From Microbispora sp. H13382 (GTDB lineage: Bacteria > Actinomycetota > Actinomycetes > Streptosporangiales > Streptosporangiaceae): 64,000 nucleotides of DNA. Below are positions 62,527 to 64,000 of this stretch, one piece after another. The DNA is taken from positions 86,870-150,869 of the forward strand of contig NZ_JABBXA010000013.1 in NCBI RefSeq assembly GCF_014161445.1. Direction: 5' to 3'. Made by a program: the position numbers and the translations under genes. The notes beneath the pieces are model-generated. The model searched no databases, was not told where the DNA came from, and saw nothing but the letters and a program-made list of their open reading frames with translations. Every line of letters begins with the position of its first letter. The first letter of the stretch is position 1.

Positions 62527-64000
62527 TCAGCGCGAGGTGTAGGAGAACCGGACCGGAGTGTCCGGGAGCTTCCGGGCCTCGGCGAGCGTTCTGACCTTCC
62601 GGCCCTTGAGATCCGTCACGACCGCCCGTACGCGGTCCTTGCCGGCGGGTTCGCTCACGATCAGGTGCTCCTCGTCGTACCACCCCAGGACGGCGCCGCC
62701 CTCATGGCCGGGAACCGTCGCGGCGCGTGCGCCCGTGGCGGCGTCCCACAGGCAGACGGCGCGACGTCTCTCGCACCTGGTGGTGACGAACAGGCGGCCG
62801 GACGGCGAGAACAGGTCGCCTCCGCCGATCGACGGGCCCGTCCAGTGCATGCTGCGCAGCAGTCGCCCGGACAGATCCCACACCCGTGTGCCGAGCGCCT
62901 GCTCGGGGGTGGTGTAGGGGCCGACGACCCCGGTCCCGTCCGGCGTCCACCGGAAGTAGCCCGTGGCGCGCGCCGACTTCGGCAGCGCCAGGTATGCCCG
63001 GGCGTCCTCGGGGTTGGCCGTCTGGACGTACCGCGCCCGGCGGGTGGCCGGATCGGCCACGAGGAACCCGGCCGGATACATCGCCTCCGGGCCTTTGCCG
63101 AAGTCGAGGACGGTGAGCAGCAGCCTGGCGCCGTCCCGTGACCACTGAGGGCCCTGGCTGAAGTAGGGCGAGCTCAGGCCGGTGACGGAGAACCGCTCGC
63201 CGGTCCGCCGGTCGGTGAAGGCGATGGACTGGCGTTCCGAATCGGCGTTGTGGAGCGTGTTCAGCACTGCCAGCCATCTGCCCCCCGCGGACACCGCCGC
63301 CTCGACGGTGTCGCCGCCGACGGCCTCGAAGCCGCCTTGGGGGAGCCGGGCGTAGGCGAGCTCGACCTGCCCGTCGACGGTGGCGTGGTAGGAGGTGAGG
63401 ATCACGGGATCGGACGGGTTCTCGTGCAGGGTGAGCCCGGGGGTCGCGCCGGGGGACACCGCCGTCACGGGCGCCGGGCCTGCTTCCGCCGGCGTGGCCA
63501 CGGCGGTCCGCGGAGCGGCCTGGCGTGGAGTCAGCGCGTACGCCGCGCCGCCGCACATGAGCGCGAGGGCCGTCCCCGCGACGGCGAGCACGAACCACGA
63601 CCGGCCGGCACGGGACGCGGGCGGCGGCGCGGAGGGCCGCGCGGGCTCTTCCCGCGCCCCTTCTCCGGCCGCCGGCACGGTCGCCTCCCGCGCGGCGGGG
63701 ATCACGGTGTCCAGTGCGCCGGAGTGGCCGATCAGGCGCAGCAGGGCCTCCTCTGCCGACGGGCGCGCGCCGGGCTCGGCGGCCAGGCAGTCGGCGACGA
63801 GCTGCCGCAGGTCGCCGTCGAGCGGGTCGAGGTTCGCCGCGCCGTGCGCCAGGCGTTCCTCCTCGGCGAACGGGGCCCGCCCGCTCGCCGCGTACACGAT
63901 GGTCGCGGCCCAGCCGAACACGTCGGCGGGCGGGCCCACGGGGTCGCCGGCCACCTCTTCGGGAGAACGCCACAGGACGGGGTTCGGCGTGGCGGAGCCG
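62527..64000 (-). CDS. Ser/Thr kinase paralog, N-terminus beyond window edge
   Basis: The frame is open to the right edge, so the ATP-binding half of the kinase domain is missing. Visible at the edge is LWRSPEEVAGD, the activation-segment end (APE-like), then DVFGWAATIVYAASGRAPF and DLRQLVADCLAAEPGARPSA. A transmembrane helix follows near AGRSWFVLAVAGTALALMCG, then an outer propeller-like region with YFRWTPDGTGVV and MHWTGPSIGGG. It is a close paralog of the next kinase and precedes it in the operon. Whether its catalytic residues are intact cannot be judged here. Confidence 0.9.
   Translation of the reverse strand, partial: GSATPNPVLWRSPEEVAGDPVGPPADVFGWAATIVYAASGRAPFAEEERLAHGAANLDPLDGDLRQLVADCLAAEPGARPSAEEALLRLIGHSGALDTVIPAAREATVPAAGEGAREEPARPSAPPPASRAGRSWFVLAVAGTALALMCGGAAYALTPRQAAPRTAVATPAEAGPAPVTAVSPGATPGLTLHENPSDPVILTSYHATVDGQVELAYARLPQGGFEAVGGDTVEAAVSAGGRWLAVLNTLHNADSERQSIAFTDRRTGERFSVTGLSSPYFSQGPQWSRDGARLLLTVLDFGKGPEAMYPAGFLVADPATRRARYVQTANPEDARAYLALPKSARATGYFRWTPDGTGVVGPYTTPEQALGTRVWDLSGRLLRSMHWTGPSIGGGDLFSPSGRLFVTTRCERRRAVCLWDAATGARAATVPGHEGGAVLGWYDEEHLIVSEPAGKDRVRAVVTDLKGRKVRTLAEARKLPDTPVRFSYTSR

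Overview
The window is 64 kb of very GC-rich DNA from an actinobacterium. Starts are often GTG or TTG, coding density is high, and the gene set includes a B12-dependent ribonucleotide reductase behind NrdR, actinobacterial LexA, an ECF41 sigma factor pair, a tmsA/tmsB pair for 10-methyl-branched fatty acids and many secreted glycoside hydrolases. This fits a filamentous soil actinomycete of the Streptosporangiaceae type (Nonomuraea, Streptosporangium, Microbispora and relatives). That placement is inference from gene content, not a database match. No tRNA, rRNA, CRISPR array, integrase or intact insertion sequence was seen.

Layout, left to right. 1-2.4 kb: an operon for an ABC-2 exporter, a small XRE regulator and a cut-off membrane protein, behind a perfect dyad. 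2.5-5.4 kb: nitroreductase, alpha-methylacyl-CoA racemase-like enzyme and a divergent D-2-hydroxyacid dehydrogenase. 5.6-9.9 kb: tmsA-tmsB facing an acyl-CoA ligase with a perfect 16-bp palindrome upstream. 9.9-15.4 kb: membrane protein, GlxA-type regulator, P450, phosphotriesterase-like enzyme and a proline-rich single-pass protein. 15.6-21.5 kb: leuS with a structured leader, then a tricorn-like protease. 21.7-24.5 kb: secreted GH5 cellulase with CBM2, convergent with a PatB-like lyase. 24.5-29.2 kb: lexA divergent from nrdR-nrdJ, with two SOS-box-like sites and a pair of NrdR boxes between them.

29.3-41.1 kb is an accessory and regulatory stretch. It holds a PadR-MFS efflux cassette flanked by a 35-bp direct repeat of a yjbN-like (YbjN) gene end, two ECF41-type sigma factors each next to the enzyme class they are known to accompany, two decayed genes, a saccharopine-dehydrogenase-like enzyme with its divergent TetR regulator and twin operators, and two tiny basic-peptide ORFs.

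41.2-49.9 kb is a galactan-use locus: LacI regulator, sugar ABC importer, GH42 beta-galactosidase and two tandem secreted GH53 endo-galactanases, with LacI-type operators in the divergent promoter region. Secreted galactanases would cut arabinogalactan, the importer would take up oligosaccharides, and the GH42 enzyme (no signal peptide) would finish them inside. 50-51.5 kb carries a PD-(D/E)XK (Rpn-like) protein, a duplicated fragment of its C-terminus and a small phage-type gene. 51.6-60 kb is a second sugar locus: GH31, ABC importer, and a secreted GH3 enzyme carrying a beta-trefoil insertion and a C-terminal carbohydrate-binding domain. The window ends with two tandem Ser/Thr kinases with sensor-like repeat domains, the second cut by the right edge.
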